Part shown: piece by piece, positions 30,542 to 41,264 of the stretch
How positions within the stretch are numbered: the first letter of the stretch is position 1
Layout of the letters: each line of letters starts with the position of its first letter
DNA from: Hofstenia miamia
Taxonomy: Eukaryota > Xenacoelomorpha > Acoela > Hofsteniidae
DNA: 64,000 bases
Direction of reading: 5' to 3'
Assembly: GCA_900660155.1 (NCBI GenBank)
Contig: CABFPE010000352.1
Location: 674,450 to 738,449, forward strand
The notes under the pieces: model-generated
The model's input: only the letters and a program-made list of their open reading frames with translations
The model's database searches: none
What the model was told of the DNA's origin: nothing
Position numbers and translations under genes: made by a program

Positions 30542-32461
30542 TTATAGTTTGAGTTTTACTATTTTACATCCTTGATTAAAAATTAACAATGAATCATTGG
30601 TTGCAGATATAAGGATTGGTGTTGTGCTTTCTACATACTCTTCATTGTGTTCATCGATCATCTTTTTAATTTTTCTCATTAGTTTCCCAGTCGTAGCATT
30701 GAAAATACTTAGAGAGCTATCTGATAATCGTGCTATCACAAAATTTTCTGAAAGAAATGCAACTCCTCTGTAAACATGTTCCGAATGCGCAAATGAACGT
30801 AAGATTGCCTGACATTTAAAAGAAAACAAATGCACTTCATTGAAGCCGCCAAAAACGATGTGATCTAAATTATGACTCACACTCAATAGCGAAAGAGAGC
30901 AGTATAACCATTGCTTTGGCAATTTCGCTTGTTCCCAAGATCCCGTTTTTGCACAGTATCTATAAACAGTCAACAAACTAGAAGACGCAAACAGAACAAA
31001 ATTTTTACAAGGACTTGAGCAAATAGACTCTATATCCTTAACATCACAAAAGGAAACTTTAAATGGCTTTGATTGGTTAAAGTTAGTGTCAACTTCTATT
31101 ATTTGACAGGGATTGAAGAAATCAAAGTGACAAAAGGATAATACTAGCAGGTTGTTGTTTGGTAGGAAGGCTAAATAGTTGCCCCAGTAACCATACAAGG
31201 AGCGTTCAATGATGAATTTTTCACTGCTGCCATTCTTCGAAGTTCTAATAAGAGCAACTTTGTTGTTAATGCTGCCAAGGGAATATATTATGTCATTTTC
31301 ACTATCATACAGAATATCATACAATCGCTCGATTTTTAATAAAAACCTTGATATAAGTTTAGGTTTCATCGATTTTTCATAGTATAATGCTGATCTATGT
31401 TTTGAAAAAATTATGTCTTTATTCTCCTCAACTTCAAATTCAAACGTACCAATGTAAGAATTTATAAGTGACTTTATAACAGAATTATGAAAATTCCTCG
31501 AAATTATTTCCAATTTCCTTACATCCATTAATTGTAATTCAACGTTAACCTTACTTTCCACTTCATCTTTAACCTTAGTATTGATTTCATTTACATCAAA
31601 AAACAAACTTTCATCAAGAAATTGTTTGTTATATCTAAGTAAAGGTGACATGACTTTTTTCAAGTTTTCCAATTTCACAATGTTTTCTTCAATATTACGT
31701 AGAACTTCATTTTGCTTTCTAGATGTTTCTTCTGTTAGCTTCTGACAAGCTTCATTTGCGCTGTTGATAATAAAATCACGTCTTTTCCATGCCAATAAGT
31801 TGATTTCATGGAATTTCTTTACAATCTCTTCTTTGAATCGTTTCAAGTAATTGGTGTATGATCCTAACTCATCTATTCGTTTTTTAACTATTTCAACATT
31901 CTTTGCAATTTCGTCTACTAATAATTCCCTGTCCCGTTTAATTGATATTTTATTATGTGCTTCATGGGAAACTATTGCACAAGAAACACAAATATACTTC
32001 CTGTACATTGAATCATTGGATGAATATCCTAATTCCTCATTGTGATACTTGCAGTAGAGAATAGGTTTTGAACTTAAAGCATATATAGTGTGAGTTTCAC
32101 TTCCTTTTCTCTTTTCATGATTAAGACGACATATCATGCAAAGAACCTTGCCGCAATCTTTACATAGATGAACCTCATTTGGATCAATATCTTCATCACA
32201 CACATCACAACTTTCGAAAGGATTAATACATTCACTCTTAAGCGAATCAAAAAACTCAATGAATTCTTTAATACGGAAGTCAGCTTTAATTGAATTCACT
32301 GCTGTTCGTGCACGGCGCAATGGACAATGAATGACTTTGTTGTTTTTGCTGTATTGCTCTGTGCACTTTTTACAGAAGGAGTGAAGACAACTTAAAGTCA
32401 CAGGGTCTTTATACAGATCTAAGCATAATGCACATCTTAGCAGTTTGATATAATTTTCCAT
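30542..32461 (-). CDS. TRIM-like RING/B-box protein, putative E3 ubiquitin ligase
   Basis: Intact single-exon gene, 639 residues. RING at residues 10-49: C10, C13, C25, H27, C30, C33 and C46 are present, but the eighth ligand is Arg49 (CPLRR where CPLC is usual). The codon is CGC, one transition from TGC. Two B-box-like zinc regions follow at about 80-127 (CDVCDED, CKDCGKVLCMICRLNH) and 130-175 (YCKYHNE, CVSCAIVSHEAH), then a coiled coil (about 185-290). The C-terminal half (about 370-639) has repeated beta-strand patterns such as NEVHLFSFK and SSLSIFNATTGK, suggesting a beta-propeller. The start is supported by an in-frame TAG two codons upstream (32465-32467). The family attaches ubiquitin or related proteins; the target is unknown. 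Lack of introns may reflect retroposition or a compact family. Confidence 0.82.
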   Translation of the reverse strand: MENYIKLLRCALCLDLYKDPVTLSCLHSFCKKCTEQYSKNNKVIHCPLRRARTAVNSIKADFRIKEFIEFFDSLKSECINPFESCDVCDEDIDPNEVHLCKDCGKVLCMICRLNHEKRKGSETHTIYALSSKPILYCKYHNEELGYSSNDSMYRKYICVSCAIVSHEAHNKISIKRDRELLVDEIAKNVEIVKKRIDELGSYTNYLKRFKEEIVKKFHEINLLAWKRRDFIINSANEACQKLTEETSRKQNEVLRNIEENIVKLENLKKVMSPLLRYNKQFLDESLFFDVNEINTKVKDEVESKVNVELQLMDVRKLEIISRNFHNSVIKSLINSYIGTFEFEVEENKDIIFSKHRSALYYEKSMKPKLISRFLLKIERLYDILYDSENDIIYSLGSINNKVALIRTSKNGSSEKFIIERSLYGYWGNYLAFLPNNNLLVLSFCHFDFFNPCQIIEVDTNFNQSKPFKVSFCDVKDIESICSSPCKNFVLFASSSLLTVYRYCAKTGSWEQAKLPKQWLYCSLSLLSVSHNLDHIVFGGFNEVHLFSFKCQAILRSFAHSEHVYRGVAFLSENFVIARLSDSSLSIFNATTGKLMRKIKKMIDEHNEEYVESTTPILISATNDSLLIFNQGCKIVKLKL

Positions 32462-32747
32462 TCTCTATATGCTTGATATCATGGTGTTTGTCTCAATAAA
32501 CATTGAAAGCGGAAGTCAATTGTAATGATGACACAATGCTAGTACTTGTAGAGATCTTGGATTATTATACATAATTATAAACATTCAGTAAATGCAATTG
32601 CTATGAAGATTGGTTACCATCTATTTAGTCAAAGTAAAATAAAACTTGAGTACATGCTATTAACTTGGAATAATGAATAATTTTGTGTAAAGCAGTATTT
32701 TAGTAGACACAAAATTTTTTTGTTAAATTGTCCAGCAATTCGCAATG
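32462..32747. other. Upstream region of the TRIM-like gene
   Basis: Less than 300 bases separate the ATG at 32461 from the target repeat of the hAT element at 32748, so the proximal promoter is confined here or overlaps the transposon. No clear core motif. Confidence 0.35.
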
Positions 32748-32755
32748 ATTTATAT

Positions 32756-34475
32756 CAGTGGTTTTCAACCGGGGTCCACGTGCATCCTAGGGATCCATGT
32801 AACTTTATTAGGGTCCACACACAAAAATAGCGAATTGGGAGTCCGCAATGACATTTTTGTGGTCTATGAGGCAATTCTAATTCAAAATGGTTTTCATTAC
32901 TGAGAATGGAATTTCTGCACAAATTTTAAATACTAATTGTAAAAATATTCACGCAGCTGTTCTATTTTATTATAGCAATTAAGTACAAGAGAAAAACAAC
33001 GATATTTTACAGTGCTCTAAATCTAAATTTACCACGAATAACTTCCCTACATAAATCCTCATATGTGGTTGAATAATTCTTTTGATAATTAAGATTTTTT
33101 ACATACAAATTTTTAACTTCAATTTGTAATTTTGTTGTATATATTCTTTGAGAAATATCAAAATGCCTGCGATTAAGTAAATTAAAACAATTACTGATTT
33201 GCAAATAGTTTTTATTATATTACTCCTAAAGTTTCTATTTACCTTAACCATATTTTATGAAATTGTATGTTGCAAATTTATCTTTAATTTCGCTAACAAA
33301 TTACGAAATCTTATCTAATGCTGTAATATATGTTATAGCAGCTTCTCACATTTTTTTACAGATAGCCCATGGCTGCGTCAGAAAAGAAGAAATGCTGGCA
33401 GTATTCAGTTAGATATTTGCCTTATGGATTTATTCCATCACCACATAATGCAACAAAACCAATGTGCCTAATATGTATGGATGTACTTTCAAATGATAGT
33501 GTGAAACATTGTAAGCTTAAAATCCATCTGGAAACCAAGCACAAAGGAAAGATAAACCAACCAGTAGAATACTTCGAAAAACTCCATAATGATTTCCAAG
33601 AAAGAAAAACAGTTACTCAATTGTTTAACAACCGAGTAAGTAAAATAAATGATGATTTACTAGCATCTTATGAAGTTAACAAAATAATAGCAAAGGCTGG
33701 AAACCCCGTAAAATTGGTGAACAGTAATTTTGCCAGCAGTATCTTTTGTAATTTCATCAGTTATGAAACAAAATGCTAGTGAAATCACTAAGTCTATCCC
33801 CTTAAGCAACTCATATTTTTCATGACGAAATCATGAAATGACAGAGAATGTTGAAAAAACAACTAATACCTAATTTGGAAGTAAAACAGTTTGCCCTTCA
33901 GTTTGACGAATCAACTTTAAGAGATAAGGAAGTCATTCTGTCAGCATATGTGAGATTTATAAATGATTAAGGACCCAGAGAGAAAATGCTCTTTGCCAGA
34001 AGTCTAAAGAGAGACACAAGAGGTGAAACAAATTTAATAAAGTTGTCACATATTTCAAGGAAAGCAATATTCAACTCAAAAATATAGTTTCAAGTATACT
34101 GATGATGCACTGTCCATGTCTGGCAGATACAAAAGGTTTTATTGCACACTTTTATTATTAAAAGCTTGTAATAGACTTTACATTGTGAAAAGGAGTGATC
34201 TTCAACTAACATTGACATCAATAGAACCGAATATAAAAAAGCTCACTGAGCAACGTCAACCACAGGGATTTCATTGAATAAAATTTATTTGTTCAATAAA
34301 TCTTCATTTTTTACTTAATGACTCACTTATCTTAGAAAAGGTATATTATGAATTATTTACTAATGTACATAAAAATATAGCATAAATATTTACTATATCT
34401 TTAATATTAACAATTACTTTAATATTTTATTAGTGATTTTTTTTTGTAGAGGGGTAAAAAGATTGAGAACCACCA
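32756..34475 (+). mobile_element. hAT (Charlie/ZBED5-like) transposon, internally deleted
   Basis: Left end CAGTGGTTTTCAACC at 32756-32770; right end, reverse-complemented, TGGTGGTTCTCAATC at 34461-34475. Flanking 8-base repeats are ATTTATAT (32748-32755) and ATTTAGAT (34476-34483), one mismatch. The CAGTGGTTCTCAACC-type end is classic for Charlie-like hATs. Inside are a BED-finger ORF (33369-33779), then broken segments FALQFDEST, SAYVRFIND and DDALSMSGRY at about 33900-34140, matching the DESTD...MVFVRFI...DGAPSMVGKY order of ZBED5-like transposases, then a C-terminal bit. The middle of the transposase is missing. Dead and moderately old. Confidence 0.88.
33369..33779 (+). pseudogene. BED-type N-terminal part of a hAT transposase
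   Basis: 136 residues from ATG 33369. YGFIPSPHNATKPMCLICMD, then a KLKIHLETKH motif give a BED zinc finger (C-x2-C and H-x4-H), the DNA-binding head of ZBED/Charlie transposases. It is followed by VEYFEKLHNDFQERK, then runs off frame. The rest of the transposase lies downstream in pieces within the same element. Confidence 0.8.
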
Positions 34476-34483
34476 ATTTAGAT

Positions 34484-34765
34484 GAATGTTAGCACATTGA
34501 AAACATTCACATCACAAACTTAAAATTCGCAAACTGAAAACTAGCATCATTAATCAGTCTCTGCATGTAACCAGCTATTAATGTCAATTTATTGACTAAC
34601 CCAATATGGCTGATTTAAAGAAAATACCTTCACACGACAAGTCGTTTGATCTGTTTCCACCTTTGGTTAGCAACTTCATTTAGTATTATGAAAATATTCT
34701 TTACAATGGTTTTACAATATTGATAGTAGATAGCTCAGAAACTGAAACTGAAGCCAAAAAAACAG

Positions 34766-34796
<31 letters not shown>

Positions 34797-34799
34797 ACT
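34484..34799. other. Non-coding spacer with (TA)n at 34769-34796
   Basis: No gene. Ends in a TA microsatellite directly before the possible P-element-like fragment. Confidence 0.5.
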
Positions 34800-35135
34800 T
34801 AAGAATACTATTGCTTCTTTAGAATTTGAAGAATACAAAGACACTAAGGAATTTGTTAATGACATTACACGTGTTTTCAACATTCTAAATGTAAAATTTC
34901 CAGCTGTTGGAGATAGACGAAACGACCCTGATCGGTTTGTTCTGACATCCATGAACAATCAACTTGTCAGGATTTTGCAAAGAACAGCGAATTTTTTGTT
35001 TCAAATGGATCCTGTTAATCATCAAATGCAAAGACATTCCCTAAGTTGTGATACTTCTTTGGGCTGGTTAAGAACTATCAATAGTATTCTATTTCTAGCT
35101 GAATTTTTACTTTGTGTTTGTGATTTTGAAAATTA
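34800..35135 (+). pseudogene. Possible P-element-like transposase fragment
   Basis: One frame reads for about 110 codons to the stop at 35133-35135: SLEFEEYKDTKEFVNDITRV, VFNILNVKFPAV, then RRNDPDRFVLTSMNNQLVRI and SLGWLRTINSILFLAEFLL. The spacing of a KEF.NDI...FNILN block followed by a TGF.G/WLRTI-like block recalls the middle region of P-element-type transposases that carry THAP domains. No catalytic residues can be assigned. It may be a relic exon of something else. Confidence 0.4.
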
Positions 35136-35820
35136 ATTACTTAGGATTTTCAAGGAGGAAAAGATGTTTGGAGTATCCCGGCAAAGAAGTGGAGGAAACT
35201 ACTATATTTCAGTGACTCAGGTAATAAAGTGCGTTCAAATCTAAGACAATTCCATTTTTATATCAGATGAAACTAGATGTAAATGTAGCATAATCCATCA
35301 AAATATGCTGCTAAAACTAAGATCGAAAGAAAATGTAAAAGAAAAATTTAATTAGCATTTATTGTGATTGATTAACTACCTAAGATTTAATATACAAATG
35401 TACGAGCAAGTGCCTGTTGACAACCCATTTTACAGAAATTTGACTAATCACTCCTCGTTAATTTTAGCAAAAACACGCAGACTAGTCTATGTGAAATTAA
35501 ATTTTAAAAGCAGCAGGTACTTGTTTCGATTTATAGTATAAGTAGAAGCAACTCAGTGTAAGATTGATGAAGTATATTCTTTGAAACCAACATATTTTAC
35601 TATTTGTTTACTGTTTGATTATTTAATTATAATGCATAGCTAAGCAGTTCATGTAAAGTAGTGGCCAAGATTCCACAATGAAACGATTCAAGGTTCTACG
35701 CCCCTGACAACAAAATACATTCGAGTTAGGTGTACGATTAAGGTTTTTCCCCATCTCGCTTAGCTAGCTATCTTGCATTTTCTTTAATGCATATATAGTA
35801 GCAAATTTGGAAATGGCCAG
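35136..35820. other. No gene recognised
   Basis: AT-rich, no inverted ends, no ORF worth naming before the foldback element. Confidence 0.4.
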
Positions 35821-35823
35821 TTA

Positions 35824-36048
35824 GGCCACGGTTAGACTAGGTGATTGGTTAAAAGTGATCTGTCACTTTTGAAAGCGTTGCACGTCTAACCACCCTAGAT
35901 AATTAGCGATGTGACGATCACAAGGAAATCGAACGCGCACGATTTCTTCGTGATCGTCACATCGCTAATTATCTCGGGTGGTTAGACGTACGATTCACTC
36001 AAAATGTGATAGATCACTTTTGAGCAAATCACTAGTCTAACCGTGGCC
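35824..36048. mobile_element. Foldback MITE with TTA target duplication (PIF/Harbinger-like)
   Basis: Perfect 17-base ends GGCCACGGTTAGACTAG at 35824-35840 and reverse complement at 36032-36048, flanked by TTA at 35821-35823 and 36049-36051. The whole 225-base element is a palindrome with only scattered mismatches: the left arm (to about 35935) pairs with the right arm, for instance TAATTAGCGATGTGACGATC in both. A three-base TTA/TWA target repeat fits PIF/Harbinger. RNA from it would fold into a hairpin of about 110 base pairs. Confidence 0.85.
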
Positions 36049-36051
36049 TTA

Positions 36052-36360
36052 GCCAAATGTAGGGTATATCTTAACTTTTTAGACACAAATTGTTTACTAT
36101 ACGTTGACCGATAATGTGACCTATTTATTTGCGATTACTAAATGTAGGTTAGGAAGCTGCTACCTAGTTGTGAATTGTATAATTATTAACCAATAGTTTT
36201 GGTTAATGGCAATTATTAACTGTCATTATTTTTATTACCTAAATATTTGTTTTGTATTGAGCAGCTAGTGTTATTCCATAATACAACAAAGGTTCTATTC
36301 AATCATTTACTTTGTACAATAACAAACAATCACTAGAGAGAGAAGTCGAGTTGTGTTATG
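36052..36360. other. Spacer between two inverted-repeat elements
   Basis: No gene or repeat recognised. Confidence 0.4.
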
Positions 36361-36842
36361 CCGCTGACTCCGAGAATAACAACATCTGGACAGGAACTTA
36401 ATTTTAGTCAAATCGCCAACTAGGGGTTACAATGCAATAAATTTAATCGCATTTATGACAACAAAACGTTGACAGCACCACAACACGTTAGCAAAGATAT
36501 AATAATTTGTTGAATTTTTTTGCAATTAAGATAAAATAATATAAATAAACAAATTAAGCTAAGGATTATTCACAATTAATGTATTAAAAAACGCGTAAAA
36601 ATAATTCAAACCAAAAATTTACACTACTTGACAAATTTTTGATGCTGTCTTCCACTAGAAGCAGATTGCTCATGGGCAAAATTCTTTAAGAAACAATTAA
36701 AAGATCTTCTTATAACATTACTAAAGAAACTTCTATCACAGGAGTCACAATGAGTATTCAAAAAACCGAAACAACTTTGTGATAGATCATAAAAAATTCT
36801 CATGTGGCCTTTGAAATATGTTGTTATTCTCGGAGTCCGCGG
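36361..36842. mobile_element. MITE-like element with 25-base inverted ends
   Basis: The left end 36361-36385 (CCGCTGACTCCGAGAATAAC...) pairs with the reverse complement of 36818-36842, with one mismatch in 25. The interior (482 bases overall) has no coding capacity. Flanking target repeats were not recognised, so the superfamily is open. Confidence 0.75.
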
Positions 36843-39589
36843 CCATTCATGTTATTAGCACCACTGTAACCTACGCTACATCTAATAAATGTTCATTGAG
36901 TTGAGTGTCTTCAAAACATCAAAGTAGATGTCAAAGTGGATTAATTGGTGACATGGAGAACAGCGTCATGGCAGATGCCCAGTGCAGAGGAAAACTGCAG
37001 GGAGACTTCACCTAAATAGTGAATGGTGGTTAAATCATTAATTATAGTTAAGGAGATACAACCATTTATTGTCGTGAGCAGTTATTAGTTAGTTTCCTTC
37101 CACTTAACACATTGGAAACTGAATTTAATATTTAATTTGTTTGCAATTGGGCATGGAAGGAGATTTTACATAAATGATCTTAATTTTCCACTTGCCAAAT
37201 TTGCAACATTGCATTGTCTAAATTTCATCTGAATCAACTTATATCTGTTAGTTTGGATTGGCCTTCTGGATCCTTGAATTTTTCAAACTACAAAAAATTG
37301 AAATTGTTTATGTTTCTGGCCTTGTAGTGCACAAATTCGATTTAGATTCTAATAATTCGTTTTAATTCTATGAAGACTGTGCTTTTATTTCTGAAGTTTC
37401 TCGTGGCAATTTAAAATTCCATTTAAAAGTTTAGTATCAAACGTTAATATTTGTTATGTTTATATATCATCAAACCGAAATATTAATTTTGTATTTTTGT
37501 CATAGATTTGTAGTTGATGTTGTTACATATTGATTGTATTCTTAATATACTATTTATACATTTTTATACATTTTGCGCCCTCGGAATTTTTTCCTTTAAA
37601 CAGGAAATATGAAATAATATATATGGCAAATGTTCTTTTTGTGAATTTAATAATTTTCTTTCTGAATTGTGACTTCTTTTTATGCTCTGACTCTACATTA
37701 TTCAACCGAGTTTTAGATTTCCAGTTCTTGTTCAGTGGCCAATGAAATGCATCAACAATGCACAAAGATTGAAATATTTATTCCTTAGACACTCAGATGT
37801 ATTGCACAATTAACTCACATAATGCTAAGCAAAGTGAAAAGTACTTTTGGACGTGGTTGCAAAATATTAAGCACACAAATTGGGTATTTTCTTCAATAGA
37901 TTTGGGGTAAAGTTGATATGATCCCATATGATACTCTCGATCCTGTAGCCAAAATCTTGATAGATCCCTTAGGATTCCTACTGATCTTTTCTCTAATAGA
38001 TGTAACAAGTGTAGGGTTTCTGCATATTCAATGACAACCTTGCCCTCAAAACGTTTTAAAGTCCTCCACATCAACTTTCTATTCACTTTCAAGATCTTAA
38101 ATATATCCTTTCTAGAGTTTCCTGCTTCCAGCTTAAAAATTGTGTCTGATTATACAATAAACTACTCAAGATTGTATTTTAAGATCTGAAAATATAAAAT
38201 TACTATTAAGTTTCAACAAGAGAAGATTACAGAGAAAAATTATTAAAATTATAACACTAAATATTAATGACCCTGTATATTAGTTTATTCAAAGCTGTTC
38301 GTACATTTTCATAACAGAAATGCAAAATTAATTTGCAGAATGTTACATTTCATAAATACGGGATACAATAAATCTACATCACCTTATATAACAGTTCTAT
38401 GTACAAATGGTTCACACGTCACCAACTTGCCTACTTTGATCAGACTTTGGAACATTTTGTTTTAAGTATTGAATTCTTTCTTGATTTAATCATATTCGAA
38501 CCCAAATTTCAAAAGCCAAGAAAAATCTCACTTATACCATTCTCATTTCGCCTCCTCTGTTTGACATCCTCTGAAGGCTAGATATAACTGTTAAAAAATT
38601 CCAAAGTAATGTCTTGCTATGAATTATTTCTAGTAACAATTGATACAAAGATTAAAAAGAATCAATATTCTCAGAATTTTTTTTCAACTAGTCTATGAAT
38701 ATTTCATTAACATCGAAAGTCCTATATTAATATCTGTAGGTTTATGTCTTTTTCTTATTACTCACTACGTATTTTCTTGGAAGCAATGAGAACGTCTTGC
38801 TCTATGTGAAGAAGCACACCTGCAATCATTTACAACTTTTTTCATAAACATATTTCACAAAATAGCCAACAAAATTCACAAAAATCCAAAGATAAATATA
38901 ATGTAGGAGGATGTTAATTATCTATGGGAAGGTATTTGAAAATATACCTAAGGCAACTAATGTTCTATAAAACATTCTCCCATTTTCGTCACTATGGTAT
39001 TACCTCCGCCAGAGATATTGTTTCAGGTTTATAAGTAGGATTTCACAAAAAGTAATGGATCTCTGTGAAAAAATCTCAAGATATTTATTGGTCTGACATA
39101 GATCCAATTGAATTTCCGGAATGACTCAGACTGGTGTTTTGGAGCTAGATCTAATTTTATGCACTTACAGTAGCAAATATCTATTGATGGACCAATGCAT
39201 AAAGTGGCTTTTTACAAAAGAGGAAAATGTTTTCTTCTCTGACACATTCAATATTAATAAATTTTTAAAAACTATTTTTCTAATACTTAAATTTAATTAC
39301 AAGCTACAAAACTAAAAACAAATTTTGAAAATCAAAATGTTGATTGGCAAGATATTTTTCATAATGCATTTGGAGCTTTTAATTTTTTTTTAATTGATTC
39401 CATTTTTACGACCCAGTGCTACATCAATAAAAAATACCTTCAACGGAAGTACACTAGTTTTTGCACCCACCTCATAAAGTGTCATTTTCGGCATTAACAC
39501 AATAGATGATCTCGCACAAACAACAACAATACCCGTAACACACCAGAGGGGTACAGGGACTTATTAATTTTCACTAAGAATGCCTCATC

Positions 39590-39590
<1 letters not shown>
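36843..39590. other. AT-rich stretch, no confident gene
   Basis: The minus-strand ORF at 37793-38092 is annotated separately. The rest shows no convincing coding pattern, inverted ends or RNA gene. Confidence 0.4.
37793..38092 (-). CDS. Unidentified 99-residue minus-strand ORF
   Basis: Reads MKVNRKLMWRTLKRFEGKVV, then EYAETLHLLHLLEKRSVG, GSYQLYPKSIEENTQFVCLI and an end rich in Cys and Leu. Composition is more complex than the AT background predicts. No family recognised and no neighbouring exon found. It could be a remnant of a transposon protein. Confidence 0.2.
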   Translation of the reverse strand: MKVNRKLMWRTLKRFEGKVVIEYAETLHLLHLLEKRSVGILRDLSRFWLQDREYHMGSYQLYPKSIEENTQFVCLIFCNHVQKYFSLCLALCELIVQYI

Positions 39591-39642
<52 letters not shown>

Positions 39643-39648
39643 GCTATA
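39591..39648. repeat. (TA)n run ending in a copy of the Tc1 element's end
   Basis: TA repeat followed by CCCTGCTATA, the same ten bases that begin the Tc1-like element at 39800. The gap then starts. The sequence before and after the gap is therefore the same, which suggests an unmerged overlap. Confidence 0.85.
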
Positions 39649-39779
39649 NNNNNNNNNNNNNNNNNNNNNNNNNNNNNNNNNNNNNNNNNNNNNNNNNNNN
39701 NNNNNNNNNNNNNNNNNNNNNNNNNNNNNNNNNNNNNNNNNNNNNNNNNNNNNNNNNNNNNNNNNNNNNNNNNNNNNNN
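39649..39779. other. Assembly gap (131 N)
   Basis: Run of unknown bases inside a TA repeat, with identical sequence on both sides. Confidence 0.98.
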
Positions 39780-39799
39780 ATATATATATATATATATAT

Positions 39800-41217
39800 C
39801 CCTGCTATAAATTAACGCAGCACACCAAAATTTGCGCTATTTCAATTAACTAATGAAATGCGTATTAATTTTAGCCAATTACTACAATATTTACATGTTT
39901 ATACATGTTGAGACAATTTATTCATTTATATTTCATTTTTTATTTTAAAGATGCCTAAAGTGCGAGATTTATCTATTATTGAAAAGAGAGTAATTGTTTA
40001 ATTGAATAAAGCAGGAATTACACAGGCAGAGCTGGCAAGGCGTTACAATGTCACTCACTCAACGATTTCTCGTCTTCTGTCTAAGGAGCACCAAACTGGC
40101 AGTGTGAATAATCGCCGAAGAACAGGAAGGCGTAGAGTAACAACAGTACAGCAAGATCGAAGGCTACGACTTCGTCAACACAATGCACCAACCTCCTATT
40201 CACGGTCAGTTGCACAGCAGTTTAATGCAGAGTAATGTAAAAATATTGCTCCTAGTACAGTTTGAGCTCGAATGGTGTCATTTGGGCTACGCAGTAGAGT
40301 TGCAAAGAAAACGCAATTGATATCTGCAGTAAACAAGAGGAAGCGCTTAGCTTGGGCTCTGGAACATTGACACTGGACAGTAGATCAGTGAAGAAAAGTT
40401 ACATTCTCTGTTGAGAGTCCTGATTTCTTTAATTAAACCTACGCAGAGGCGGTATATCAGGTGCGTTCTTTCTTAAATCCATAGACCTGGAATGACAAGG
40501 CTAATAATCCACATATGTCTAGGCAGGCTGATGTGTTGGGGCTGTTTCCGAAGTCAACATATTGGGGCATTAGTGGAAGTACATGGCCGTCTTAATGGCA
40601 CTGGTTACATAAATATATTATGTGAAAACCTGGATTACTTTGATATTACCAATCAAAACTACATATTCCAGCAAGACAATGCTCCAATTGATAAAATGAT
40701 TCCAAGATATCGGCATACAGGTACTAAACTGGCCACCTCAGTCTCCAGATATGAACCCCATAGAGCATATCTGGTCTCTCATTAAGAGTAAACTAGATGG
40801 AATGTTTATCACATCAAAGGCCGTGCTTAAAGAGAAAGTTCAACAAGTTTGGAATAATATTGACATAAACTATCTGAATGGTTTGATAGAATCTATGCCA
40901 CAAAGAATGATGGCTGTAATTAACAATCATGGATTTGCTACTCGATATTAAGCTTGCTTTGTCTTTTTATTTTTGTCTTTGATTAAACTTTACTTGTATA
41001 AAATATTGTGGTTAGTGCTCATTGATTTTAGGAAAAAATGGCGCAGAAAAAAATCTCACAGGAAAAAATGGCACAAGAAAAAATGGCACACTCCAAATCG
41101 CCTAGGCGGAAAAATTGGCACACTGCAAGTTTTCCCTAACATTCAATAAGCTAATTATTACATAAAATATATTGAAATAGAGCAGATTTTGGTGTGTTGC
41201 GTTAATTCATAGCAGGG
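39800..41217 (+). mobile_element. Tc1-like transposon with inverted ends
   Basis: Inverted ends of about 47 bases (39800-39846 and 41171-41217, four mismatches, CCCTGCTATAAATTAACGCA type), embedded in TA repeats as expected for a TA-targeting element. Inside, from ATG 39951: MPKVRDLS, a helix-turn-helix (ITQAELARRYNVTHSTISRL), a GRRR AT-hook-like motif, QQDNAP with the second acidic residue, and MNPIEHIWSLIKSKL with the final Glu, a DDE transposase of DD34E type. Several stops and at least two frame changes break the gene, so it is inactive. The first catalytic Asp is not recognisable (VTFSVES). The well-matched ends suggest moderate age. Confidence 0.88.
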
Positions 41218-41262
41218 GTGTATATATATATGTATATATATAATGTTTATATTTATATATAT
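41218..41262. repeat. TA-rich repeat
   Basis: Imperfect TA repeat between the Tc1-like element and the Ty3-type fossil. Confidence 0.8.
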
Positions 41263-41264
41263 TA

